A stretch of DNA of 64,000 nt, taken from the NCBI GenBank assembly GCA_907164885.2, contig OU015499.1:153492408-153556407 (forward strand), given 5' to 3'. Position 1 is the stretch's first letter. Each line of letters opens with the position of its first letter. The notes beneath the pieces were generated by a model, which saw only the letters and a program-made list of their open reading frames with translations, did not search any database and was not told the origin of the DNA. The translations under genes were made by a program, and so were the position numbers. This stretch comes from Dolomedes plantarius. Its lineage: Eukaryota > Arthropoda > Arachnida > Araneae > Dolomedidae. Shown piece by piece: positions 10,041 to 21,473 of this stretch.

Positions 10041-11115
10041 ATTTCTTCCCTGTTCCCCGCCTGGCCAACGCCTCCTTCAAGAGAAGGCCTGAGCACGCTC
10101 GGTGTGACGTCATGAGATTAGGCTGAGTTTCAACGCCGATCGGAGCTACTGATGGTGCTTTAGTTTCAACAACAATCAAAAATTGTTGTTGATTTATCAT
10201 TTAGAGTTATTAATAGCAAATTAATGTTTTTTTTATAAACATATATTTGTTCTCAGTCACAGAACTTACACTGCTGTTTATCTACTCTATCAATTATTTG
10301 GGAATTTATTCATACAAATTTTTTAAAAAATCTTACCTCCAAGATATACAATGAGACGTTTTTTTCTTTTTTGAGCAACTTAAAATACATTAATGACAAT
10401 TGATAGTCACATTCACGAAATTAAAAACAAAACAAAACATTTTTCTTTCCTTTTTAAAAGAAATCTGCTTAAAATATCATAAATGTTTAATACATACACA
10501 CAAATATGTTTTAAATTCTCTAGTACAATAGGAAATTCAAGCATGAATTAAAATACCCAGAATTTAAAAAATTTCACCTACCTATTTGCATTCACATAAT
10601 CTCAAGATATTAACATATTTCCTCTAAAATATGGAGGATTTTTTTACTGCATTAAATTTCAAATGAAAGGTCATAAATGATTTTTTAAAAACCAACACAT
10701 TCACACATTTAAACAAGTTTGTAATTTCCAAAAGGAAAGGAAAGTGAAGCACCCCAGAATTTTTTATTATTTATACTTTATTTACTATTTAGAAATGCAT
10801 TGATAAAATTTTAAGAAATTTCCACATTTACCCCAGGAAATATACTTAAAATGAGTTCATCTGACTTCAAGAAATAGAAAAATGTTCTCCAAAATTTGAA
10901 GGAATTATTTTTTAAAAAATGCTCAAATAAACTGTCATAAATGAGGAAAACAAAACACACATTTTAACAAGATTTTATTTCTCCAAAACAAAACAAAGCT
11001 GAAGCATGATTCTTTACATTTGATATTAAAGCTATATATAAACAATGAAAAATTTATTATTCAATAAGAGTAATTATAATCATGGTATTTACAGAAAATT
11101 AGGTTTTCAAATGTG
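10041..11115. other. AT-rich region, probably 3' part of the P-type element
   Basis: No open frame or termini recognised. It lies downstream (minus-strand sense) of the decayed transposase, so part may be its former 3' region; this is inference from position only. Confidence 0.35.
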
Positions 11116-12025
11116 TTAATTTTTAAGTGTTTGGAGTTTTCTTTTCTTACTTTTAGATTCTGTCCTTTCTTTGCGTTTCTCATCTAATATATTATTTTTT
11201 ATTTTGCAAAAATTTTTCAAAATTATATTTGTTGAAGCCCAAATGATTTGTTTAGTGACCTGATTGCTTCCATGGTTTTGTGGACAACCATCTAAATCTA
11301 AGCATATTTCTTTTGACGAAAGTATGTTTAAAGTGTTATTGACTGCAAATAGACGTTGATTAACTATTTTTAAAAATTCACATTCAAATTCTTTTAACAA
11401 TTTTGATAAAATAATATAATTATGAATTATCATGTAACTGATTTTATGATGTGGATGACGTAATGATCCTCAATCTAGGTTCCTTATTAAAATATATTTT
11501 TCACTGAAATCTAAGGATTTGTTTATTGTCAATTTAGCTTCACAGAAAGAACAAATGATTTTATTTAAAACTGAAAACACACAATATCCAGAAATGTAAG
11601 TCAGAATTGGCAAAATATCTTGTACCTTTTCAAAATCAGTATCATTAATAGAAACAATTAAAGAGGTAAAAATCTTTCTTTCAAATTATCATTTGACATA
11701 TTTAAATCACTATAATCAATGGCCTGAAATTTTAATAATGGCATTAAATGTTGCATTCTTATTTTTGATTCATTTTCAAATAATTGGGCTATTGTAATGT
11801 TATAATTTGAACCAGAATATTGCCTATATTTACCAAACCTGTCTTCTAAGGGATCTGTTTAGAATTTGCCTGTCAACAAGTACTTAAAATTTAATTCCTC
11901 AACACAATACTGTGTTATATTTAACATTGCGTTTAATGTTTAGGTAATAGCTTCATGGGTTTCTTTACTTAGACGACCAGTTTCCATTTTAAATATTTTC
12001 CATGTATCTAACCACTCTCTTTAGG
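11116..12025 (-). pseudogene. P-element/THAP9-type transposase, C-terminal remnant
   Basis: On the minus strand, around 11890-11800, the translation reads LNFKYLLTGKF, stop, TDPLEDRFGKYRQYSG, NYNITIAQLFENESKIR. The LTGK-x-TD-x-LE-x-RFG-x-YRQ-x-SG pattern is a hallmark of the C-terminal region of P-element and THAP9-like transposases. Further on, after frameshifts, an open frame (11433-11116) gives NQRLFAVNNTLNILS, VTKQIIWASTNIILKNFCKI and a basic tail KSKKRKLQTLKN, again in keeping with the family. Several stops and shifts make it dead. The N-terminal THAP and catalytic parts are not seen. Confidence 0.72.
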
Positions 12026-14643
12026 GGGTGTTGGCCTGGCTGCCCTATTCTATTCGCCTGGCGGGAGTATTGTATCGTTTAACACGTACGCCGTACCTGT
12101 TACTTTTGAAAATCTGTAACAGGTCCAAAGTTTAGTTAGGACATACCTGTTACAAAGTAACAGGTCCAGTATTTCCGATCCATCCCTAGCCCCGTCGCGA
12201 AATACGCGCTAGTTTGTAACTGATGCTGGATTTAGATTGCTGTTTGTAGACGCTTGTCATTCAAATGTCCATAATATTAGTAGTTAAATGTAAAAAGGTG
12301 GTGCCCTTGGTGATAAACTTTCGCAGCTTTTCAGAGGGATCACTGACTGAAATAACATTGTAGATGATGCTAGAAAAATAAAGAGCTATTCAAGTAAGTT
12401 TAATTTACAGGTAATTTTTTCTGTATTGTTTGACAGAACTGTTTTGTTAAGATGTTGAAAATCATATATATGGTTTCTACATTTTACGCTGTTTTTTTTT
12501 TTTTTAATGTGAGTGAAGCTAAATTCTAATACAATTCGTATAAGTATTAAACTGTTAAAAACTGCATGTTCAGGCATGGTTTGTTGTTTTCAGCTAAAAA
12601 GTAGATTAATACTTTCTGTTCTAATTTGGCGTGCTATTAAAGTATACACTTCACGATTTCAAGAGATTGCTAAAAGTTGCCAATCTGATAATTTTATTTA
12701 CAATTTTTATCCTACATTTAAATATATTATACAAGTCAGACATAATGTATTTAGCAACTGCACTGCTGGTTATGAGTTATACAAATGATTTTGAGGTACA
12801 TATTTGAACTGTTAATAATCGCGGGGAAAGATAAAATGTATGGGGAAGAGCTCCATATCCTATGCCGTTCGGCTAAAAGGTGTCAAACTCCACGAAGTGG
12901 AGTTCTCCTAATGAGGAATTTAGAAAAATACCATTTCACACTGTTTTAAAACTTTTAACCTGACAATCAATACTTGTATGAAAATTCAATAATAAGTAGC
13001 TAATAAAGAACCTTAGAATATTTTAAGAGAGAAATATTGAATACAGCATTTAACAGGAATAAATTATTAAAACTGTGTAAGTATTTCAAAGTGTCCAAAT
13101 GTTCGGTTTCAAAGTTTAAAATTTTTTGCAAAGTTTATGTCAAAGTTTAAATTTTTCAAATATATGTTGTAGGATATTTTGTAGAAGTAATATATATTCA
13201 AAATACAAGAATATTATTTTTTAAAAAAATCTTAAAAACTAGGAAATAAATATGTAAATACTTCAAGAAAAAGATTCATAATGTAATACATAAAATTAAA
13301 AGTTTGTATTAAAATAATTTCAGCGTATATAGAACTATGAACAAAACAATAGCAACAGTATTAGTGATTTTTTAGAACAGTTATTGAAATTTAAAATATT
13401 TCAAAAGTATAAAAATCAATTTATAAAACCAAGAAAAAAAAATTTTAGGAGAGGGTAAAATTAACTATAAATTTAAATAAGAAATCATCATTTGGAAAAT
13501 TAAAAATTGAAAACACTGACAAAGGCAAACTGATGTACTATATGTACTCAGACCAGGAATAAGACCTATAAACCAGATTTGAATAATCAAGGCCAAGTTC
13601 TCATCTTCCAGATGGTATTCTTTGAAAAAGAGGGAAATAAAAGTGTTATAAAAGAATTCAAAAAGTTTTTCATTGACTGAATGTATAATTCATTATCTGA
13701 AGCTCATCTCAAATTTCATTGGCTGGAAACATCTATTAGTTGAAACTGAAAAAAAAAACTAAGTGACATTTCTCAGACATTTCTAATCTCTAACCTTCGG
13801 TAATATAAGAGCAGAGCTTAGCTGCATCACGTTTGCAGCCTATCAAACCATTAAACTAAATAAAACAATTATTTACTATAAAGATTACAACCCAAGAGCA
13901 GCAGAACATAAACAAAGTAACTACTTATATAATCACCAATTTTGAGGCCACAAAAAATCCAGTGCTTTTTGTAACATTCATGTGTTTGATGTTTTTAAAA
14001 TTTAATTCCACACTTAGAATATAATAAAATTGTCAAAACATATAAAGCTTATTGAAATTATTAATTTATCAAACATTATTAATTTATCAACAATTATTAA
14101 TTTATCATTTATGTGCATTAAATTTTTAAAAATTACAATAAAATCCATGTACACTGTTAATTTTATGCAAAACTTATAGATACAACTAATTAAATAATTA
14201 AATTTTCCACATAAATTATGAACTGGCACCAAATTTGATGAATTTTTACAGCTTGACACCATCAGAAGCAATCTGCAATATAGCGATTGCTTTCTTATAT
14301 CATTCTTCTATTGGAGAACTTTTTATTTATAATTACATTTGAAATAAGTTATTTCTTTTTGTATTCATTCAGTGTTAAAATTTTTTATAACATTTAATAA
14401 ATAACATTCATGCTCATCTTTCACTGCAACAAAGATAACAGCAACAGCATTAAATACAATATTCCTAAATATTCATCATTTTATGTACATCATTCATTAT
14501 AATATGCTTGTTTAAAGTTTCAAATAAATGTATTTCAAACAGTATGATGAAAGGTAATACTCCATATTTAAAACTGAAATTCTTATTATAGAGAAATTAA
14601 ATTTTTTATCACTTCAAAACTACACAATTATTAGTATATTATA
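12026..14643. other. AT-rich intergenic, no gene
   Basis: Begins with a repeat of 'acctgttac' and 'gtaacaggt' motifs (12091-12165). The rest is AT-rich sequence with stops in all frames. A 91-codon frame at 12513-12788 has no recognisable features. A short tandem of 'attattaatttatca' lies at about 14060-14108. No transposon termini were found. Confidence 0.5.
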
Positions 14644-16304
14644 TACAGTGGCTCCCAAATATGTTCGTATACTTATGATTTTCAGTGAAATAGGGGTCTA
14701 TCCATTAATTAAAATGAATTTTTCAGAATTTGTGTTTAATAATAAGATCTATAATCTATTCTTAACAAAACTACATGAAATATTTTAAAAACATAGTAAA
14801 ACTTTATTTTTAAGAAACCAATAATCAAAAAGTAACAAAAACTTTATCTCAAAAAAATTATCGTACACTTGTTTAAATCTCTACATATTGGTAAATATTC
14901 GAATTTTTCATTAAATTAATTTTAGTAGGACATCCTTTAGCATCCACAACAGCTTTTAAATGTCTGGGAATAGATTACACTAGTTCTTTTGTAATTTCTG
15001 CATCAATGTTCATCCATTCTTCTATCATAATTGTTTTTAGTTCACTTTTCATGTGAATGTCGTGTTTTCGTACTCGAACCTCCAGTTCTCTCCAAATATG
15101 TTCTATTGGTTTTAAATCTGGCAATTGAGGTGGTGTTTTCAAAACTTGTGGACAATTATAGAGACACTAGAAGCGAACGTTGAGAGCCGTGTGCTTAGGG
15201 TTGTTATCTTGATAAAAACCATTTTGTTTCCAAAACCCAAATTTGGGTCTGATAATTTTAAATTGTCTCGTAAAATATTTCTATAATAGCATGATTCATT
15301 ATGCCATCAATAAATACCAAATTGCCTAGTCCTGATGCTGACATGCACCCTCACACTAGGATACCTCCACCGCTATGCTTAACTGTTCCTACTAAAATCT
15401 TGGGATTAAATTCCTCATTTTTTCTTCTCCATACAATTGTACACCCATCAGAACCAAAAGTGTTAAACTTGCTTTCATCGGCAAATAAGACATTATTCCA
15501 ATACGTTTGGGGCTTATTTATCATTGATAGTGCGAAGGAAAGCCTAAGCTTTCTGTTTTTCTCACTCACAAAAAATTTTCTACGGGCAGAACGCCTATGT
15601 AATCCAGCTGCTCTGAAAACTTGTCGAACAGTTTCAGGTGAAATTGAAGTAGAAAATGTTTCATTAATTTCTACAGAAACTTTTACAGTACTCAAACGTA
15701 GATTTTTCGCATATTTTCTAATTATAAATCTCTGATGACGTTTTGTTAACTTTGCCGAACGACCTTTTCTTACCTTGTTTTCGATCCGATTTTCTTTAAA
15801 GTGTTTTATCACATATTGCACAGTAGAATGGGATAAATTAAGTAATTTAGCAATATTCCGAACTGATTTACCACTACTATGATAAAAAATAATCAATTTT
15901 TGAATTCTGTTTGTTGTTTCTTTACGACTACGAGCCATTTTTAAATAATAAATAGAATTTTATGGAGTAGGCAAGCAAAAATTAAAGTCAAACGATATTT
16001 TAAATACCACCATAATTAAAAAATAAAAATGAAGTGCCAGACGATAATTTTAATTATGAATTTATCCGAAAATATTTCAGTGTACGATGACTTTTGTGAG
16101 ATAAAGTTTTTGTTACATTTTGATTAGTGGTTTCTTAAAAATAAAGTTTTACTATGTTTGCAAAATATTTCATGTAGTTTTGTTAAGAATAGATTATAGA
16201 TCTTATTATTAAATACCTATTCTGAAATATTCATTTTAATTAATGGATAAACCCCTATTTCATTGAAAATTGTAAGTGTACAAACACTTTTGGGAGCCAC
16301 TGCA
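14644..16304 (-). mobile_element. Tc1-like transposon, 1661 bp, decayed
   Basis: The left end TACAGTGGCTCCCAAA and right end TTTGGGAGCCACTGCA form an inverted repeat with one mismatch and are flanked by TA. Longer subterminal similarity (taggggtctatccattaatt against its inverse near 16240) supports the call. The transposase on the minus strand has several stops. Confidence 0.88.
14873..15938 (-). pseudogene. Tc1-like transposase, DD34E, stops
   Basis: Starts MARSRKETTNRIQKLIIFYH at 15938 with a helix-turn-helix (SVRNIAKLLNLSHSTVQYV), a second DNA-binding region and the first catalytic Asp in LFADESKFN. At 15351 a TGG-to-TGA change stops the frame where relatives read VWGC. The same frame then continues with the second Asp in FYQDNNPKHTA (near 15205) and the Glu in LKPIEHIWREL, 34 residues apart, with at least two more stops. 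It ends near 14873. About 350 codons in all, as usual for Tc1, but dead. Confidence 0.85.
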
Positions 16305-18520
16305 TAAAAAATTTTAATATTTTCTGCACCATGTCTTCTAAAGATTTCTTTATTAGAAACATATCAAAATTTACAAAATCTGTATTAACTGTTATTAATG
16401 ACAACCATGATATGATATTTTAATTTTTTTAGTGTAAAAATTGTACTTGGGTCAGTTTAAAACTAGATTTAAATTATGTGCTTTCTTACCTACATATTCT
16501 TTAAACTGAATAGATATTTTGTATTTGTAAAATTTATAACTACATTCTTGCTGTTCATGTCTGGGATAATTTTTTAATATATACAGTTTTGGTTCTCAGT
16601 TGATCAGTGTTAGGCAAATTGATATTTGTTGTGTTAGTATTTATGTATGTTTCCTACCCCCCCCCCCTTTCCCACCTAGGAGTAGAAAGTATACAGTTAA
16701 TAGAAAGTAATTGCAGTTCAAGTTTCAAAAATACAGTTTTCAATTTTTCTCAGTTTTCCAGAAATGTGTTGTATAATTATGCTGTGATGGAATATGCATG
16801 AAATGAATTATATTTCTAGATGCGCAAAAGTGATAACATGCATTTGTGGATTATATTAAACTCTTTATGTAAAAGATAACTGTTCTCCAAATCTGAAAAT
16901 TTAGGCTAGTAAGATTTCATTTTGCATTATGGAAATATGCATGAATATTCTGTACAAGTTCTTTTAAGAAAACTGTTTGAAAAAATGTTCTGAATAGAAG
17001 TCAAGTATATACCAGTTTTTTTCTTTCCTTTGCAGTCATATACATAGCTTTACATTTCATGTTGAGCGTTCTTACTCACTCTGTTTTTGCTTGAGAGTTA
17101 GTGTACGTATAACTTTGATTTAAACATAATTTATAAAAACGTGATAAATAAAAAATTTGAAGATTTTCTGTTAGTTCTACATTTTAACTTTTAAAAATTT
17201 GGAAATTTCTACTTTAACTTAATATATTAAAGTAACAGAATATAAAAGTTAATTTCTTTGCACAGGAAAATTTGACATCTGAGTTCTTATCATTCGGGCC
17301 TTTGATCAAGGCCAGCCATAGACCTTGTGGTGCCAAATTGCAGAAATTTTGGTGGGGTCCTTCAAAATTCTGATATACATTAAATAATAAACATTTAATG
17401 TGAAGCAGACAAAAATTAGGAAGGTGGTCATATTTCCTTTTTTATGTTCATTTATAAGAAAATTTAATAAGATGTGATGTGTACAGTGGATAGCTTATAC
17501 GGCAATGTTGATTCTGATGCTGAACATCACAGCAGCAATCCTGGTCATAACTTAACAAATTTCAACAGTTCGTATCAAATTTACCTATTTCTAACTGCAT
17601 GTGGTTGACAACGCCACTAATGTTCCAGACCCAATCCTAGGTTGCTTTTTTTTATTCTTAATTACACAGTATCACAACAATACAACACATTTATGCATTC
17701 TAATGTTTGCAATTTCACAATTCACATAAATTTCACTATTCATACAATAAATTTATACAATATCACAAATTCTATCAATATAACTAAACAATACATTTTT
17801 ACAAAGTTTGCTATCTATATTCTATTTATATCCTTATATTTACCTTATGAAAATCATGAATTCATAATTCACAATATATATAATACACAATTTACTGTTT
17901 AAATTAATATAATTTTACTGCTTTACCTATTAATAGCAATTAACTACAATATTAGTACCCCAAAGCAAACCATAGTATTTACCGTTGTGAACCCGGGCCA
18001 TTAATGCCCTACAACAAATACATCTTTACAAAGAAATACGATACAGATATCATATTTATTTACCCCAGCAACCCTTCACCACAATTACTTAAACTGACTA
18101 ACTTAAAATTGTACTAAGCTATATATACATATTGAAATTAAGTTTTCAATTTCTTAAATGACACTAACCTATTTTAAACACCCTTTCCATTAAATGACAA
18201 CTAATTCAATTTAACTATTTTAGATATACCCCGTGTTACTGACATAAGTTTTACCAATTTATAATATATCCATTTTAATGTAAATTTTAAATTTAATTTC
18301 ATATGAATAAGTAATAACACTATGCAGCTTCAATTTTACTGTAACTCTTTACTCCTGAAATTTTTCTCATTAATTATTATTATTATTAATATTATTATTT
18401 ATTTATTTATTTTTTGGCATGTTGCGAGGTTTGACTGCGATCCAAAGCACGAAGCTAAAGCACCACGCCACACATACACTTATTCAAACCCATATTTTCA
18501 TTACAAATCCCATATTTGTA
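16305..18520. other. AT-rich intergenic, no gene
   Basis: Long AT-rich stretch with a C tract near 16658 and many short A/T repeats. No ORF with family features. The stretch 17640-18000 is rich in 'cacaat' words and may be an unrecognised repeat. Confidence 0.45.
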
Positions 18521-18588
18521 AGTAGACTAGCTTTTCTCGCGCATGCGTAACAGCTTCCAGGGACCTTGCTTCCGTGGTCGGACAGTAC
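18521..18588 (+). repeat. Dispersed 69-bp repeat, copy 2
   Basis: Near-identical to 8070-8138, in the same orientation. Its flanks differ from copy 1. Confidence 0.8.
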
Positions 18589-19097
18589 TGTAACCGCAGA
18601 GAAATTTATACTGCCCCAGTTCGCGAATCGGTATGAGTATCATACTTGAACCAAAATTTTAATTTGAAGGAATGTAATATAATTATTTTTCTACTGATCT
18701 GTGTGTGTGTGTATGATTTTTCTTTTTATTTTAAGGCTGGGAAATTGTGTTTCTTTACTGTAATACCGAGCTGCATCATATCAGTATGTGACTGGTTGAG
18801 TCTGAAGTCAAACCCCACATTTGGCATGCTTTGTTTACAACCTGGAGTAAATTTACAAATATAAATTGCATGAGAAATAACTAGGGTAAAACTTGTTTAA
18901 GCGATTCGGAATTTCTTTTTTTTTCTAAATATGAAAATTTAAAATTGATTTTTATAAGTAATTTTTAAGGACCATCGCATGATAGCCGTGTAGAGTTTCT
19001 TGTTTCGAATTTTTATTACGTGTTTATAAACTCGTAATACGATATTTAAAAGGTGTTGGTCTGAAAAAGACGTTCTCAGCCGTGTATTCCTGATAGC
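18589..19097. other. Spacer
   Basis: No gene, terminus or structured repeat recognised. Confidence 0.4.
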
Positions 19098-19379
19098 GCA
19101 TATAGATTGGTGCAGAGTTCTCTGCCTGCAGACCTCCGACTCCTGTCATCACATTAGTCACGGTAACATTAGACACGGTATTTAGAACCACCCCCATTCC
19201 CGCTCTTTGATCTGGTGTCTCCCCCGACCCCGCTCGACACCATTTGACCCGCTGACCCCCGCCCTTTCTTTGATGGACCGCCAGAGGAGGCGATCCACGC
19301 ACAGTACAGAGTACAGAGTGAACATAAATCACTGGATTCCCCAAGGCACAGGCAGAGAACTCTGCACCAATGTATATGC
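19098..19379. repeat. 31-bp inverted repeat around a GC-rich 220-bp core
   Basis: Arm 1 (19098-19128) and arm 2 (19349-19379) are inverted copies with one mismatch; the core of each arm is GGTGCAGAGTTCTCTGCCTG. The interior (19129-19348) is distinctly GC-richer than its surroundings. It could be a small fold-back element or the two halves of an interrupted palindrome. Frames on the minus strand are open for about 100 codons, but nothing recognisable is encoded. Confidence 0.7.
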
Positions 19380-19829
19380 ACCATGACGTATATCATATAG
19401 GCTGCAAGAGATCCACAGATGACCGTTTTGAAATGTTTGAAAATGTGAAAAATCACATAAAAGCACTATTGTGCGGTAGATGAACGGAAAGAAATTTGAA
19501 GAATGAATACTATTGCCAATTCCAATGTATCATTACACAACATTCAGATTAAAATATGGACAGAGCGTGGTGAAAAATATGTGTAGCCTCCAAGCTACAG
19601 TCCAAACAAATATGCCTAAACAAATCCAAAAGCCGCAAATTCTTTGTTATTTCCTGTAATGATTTTATATATTTTATTACACTTATAAACTTTTTAATCT
19701 GATGGTAACCGAGCTTTTTCATCAAATGTTCATCACTGGAATTTCTCGGAGCATTAAACTAAATAATTAATGATGAAATTATTATTAATTCCGGATAACT
19801 AAAATGAATATAAAGGGGGAAAGTATTAA
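19380..19829. other. Spacer
   Basis: No gene recognised; ends with the TTAA at 19826-19829 that flanks the next element. Confidence 0.45.
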
Positions 19830-20860
19830 CCCATTTAGGACCGCTCCATGTTTCCTTTATTGGAAATGCACCAAACAGTTTTTTAACACTTCTTAGAACA
19901 TTAATTACGCAAATAAGTTGTTTCCATAAAATTAAATTTATTTTTACGAGAGTTACAAAATGTTGCGTTTTCGCAACATCAGTCCAAAGCGGTATAAAAA
20001 TTTTAAAAATATAGAAATTTAAAATTATAATTTTTTTAAAATCTTTGAAACATTTAGCATGAAGAGGTACATTACACTTATTTCATACAGAAATTGTTTG
20101 ACTTTTGCAGTGTTTACATTTTTTTTCTTACTATATTGCTTACTTTTACATTTATTAGGGAAAAAAATGTCGATTGAACCTGCAATGTCTTTAGGTGATT
20201 CGATATTTTCACATAAAATATTATCATCAATAGCTTCTTCATCCGTCAAATCATCCGGATCTGGAGGGATAATGACGAATTATGGTTCATCATTAGCTTC
20301 TGTTGAGGACGATTCTGAAATATCATCGTCTAGCCCATGAAAATACTCCAATGTCTCTTCCAATGTCAAAAATCGCTTTTTTCTAGAGACAAACTTATCC
20401 GAAATGCAAACAATTCCAATTTAATGCATGAAAAACTAGGCAGCACTAATAAAACACATTGGAAATAAGTAATACACTTTGGACTAATGTTGCGTTTTCG
20501 CAACATTTAAAAAAAATATGAATTTAGAAACATAAATTCATAATTTATCTGTTGAAGCCATTTTGTTCTTTAGTCTCTAGTAAACTCGGAACAAGCATCA
20601 AATCTGAAATTTAACATGTGCTGCCATCTAAGGTTATTATTTGAAAATAGTCATTTTTTTTCCCTTTCAAAACACCAGAAAAAAAATATTTTTTTGCAAG
20701 TGCTAAAAGCGGGGAGATGAGGAAACAAAAAAATTATTATGATTAACTGAAGTATAGAGAATTTAAAAAAAATGTTACTTCAGGCGTACAAAATTTTGAA
20801 CATGCCTTTAAAAAATACAGAAATCAATGTTGCGTTTTCGCAACGCCAGTCTTAAATGGG
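19830..20860 (-). mobile_element. piggyBac-like element, 1031 bp, non-autonomous
   Basis: Flanked by TTAA on both sides (19826-19829 and 20861-20864). Termini are CCCATTTAGGACC and the inverse of CCCATTTAAGACT. TTAA specificity plus a CCC start is typical of piggyBac. It keeps only an N-terminal transposase fragment on the minus strand. Three copies of a palindrome with core GTTGCGTTTTCGCAAC lie at 19961, 20487 and 20828: two near the ends, one central. Confidence 0.82.
20025..20400 (-). pseudogene. piggyBac-type transposase N-terminal fragment
   Basis: On the minus strand, the translation near 20380-20249 reads ETLEYFHGLDDDISESSS and, after a stop, IIPPDPDDLTDEEAIDDN. The acidic PPDPD-x-LTDEE-x-IDDN pattern is typical of the disordered N-terminus of piggyBac-type transposases. 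The frame goes on through KDIAGSIDIFF and ends at 20025. The catalytic DDD domain is absent. The premature stop and the size show it is not functional. Confidence 0.65.
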
Positions 20861-20864
20861 TTAA

Positions 20865-21473
20865 TGTTTATATGTTATTGATCGGACGGATATCCGTGTT
20901 GTGGAGATCCCTACAAAACGAAACATATCAAATCTCTTCACATCCTTATGATCTACCAGGACAAAACAATAAGAAGGACTAATGAACCTCGTGCCCTAAT
21001 TGCAAGAATCTCATTTCTTACCACAAACTTACTTTTATATATTGCTATTTGTTTCACGTGAAAAATAAGAAAAAAAGCCGTATGCTGTAGTGTTAATATA
21101 TCTCATTCAAATTCCTTTCTCATTTCTTTGCAGGTTACCAGTACAGATTGATAGGTACGAAACTAAAATGTATGTGATGTCCACAAATTCAGAATGTCGA
21201 CGTATTGCTGGCAGTTAGTTTTCTAATCGTCGTGTAAATTAACGCCGGAAGAACAAATGTTGTGTATTTCCAGCGCAAATAGAATTTTCAATGAATGCCA
21301 TCCCTGCAACCAGAACCCTATGGAAGCCGAAAATGAATGCACTCCATGTGACACGGGTAGAATTAGTCGAAATGTAAAAAAATTCCAGTGCACGAATTCC
21401 CCTTCGCACCGAAGAAATTTTCAAATGTAATTTATGGGATGATGGAACATTTTCACAGTTGGCCGCCTTAAAC
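20865..21473 (+). other. 5' flank of the zinc-finger gene, with a decayed extra finger
   Basis: A good splice-acceptor look-alike (ttctttgcag) ends at 21134. From about 21257 an open frame reads MLCISSANRIFNECHPC and continues to FQCTNSPSH before a stop near 21428, one frame off the fingers. In the finger frame, 21420-21473 encodes KCNLWDDGTFSQLAALNMH and RSYH, a C2H2 finger whose second Cys is Trp. This region is probably the former 5' part of the gene, now damaged, or an upstream exon. Confidence 0.5.

Noticed and set aside
12513..12788. 91-codon plus-strand frame
   Set aside because: AT-rich, no recognisable domain, no splice or promoter context; likely chance.
15301..15735. 144-codon plus-strand frame
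   Set aside because: Antisense of the Tc1-like transposase pseudogene at 14873-15938.
19024..19456. Two overlapping minus-strand frames of about 100 codons
   Set aside because: They fall in a GC-rich, stop-poor block between inverted repeats; the composition explains the open frames.
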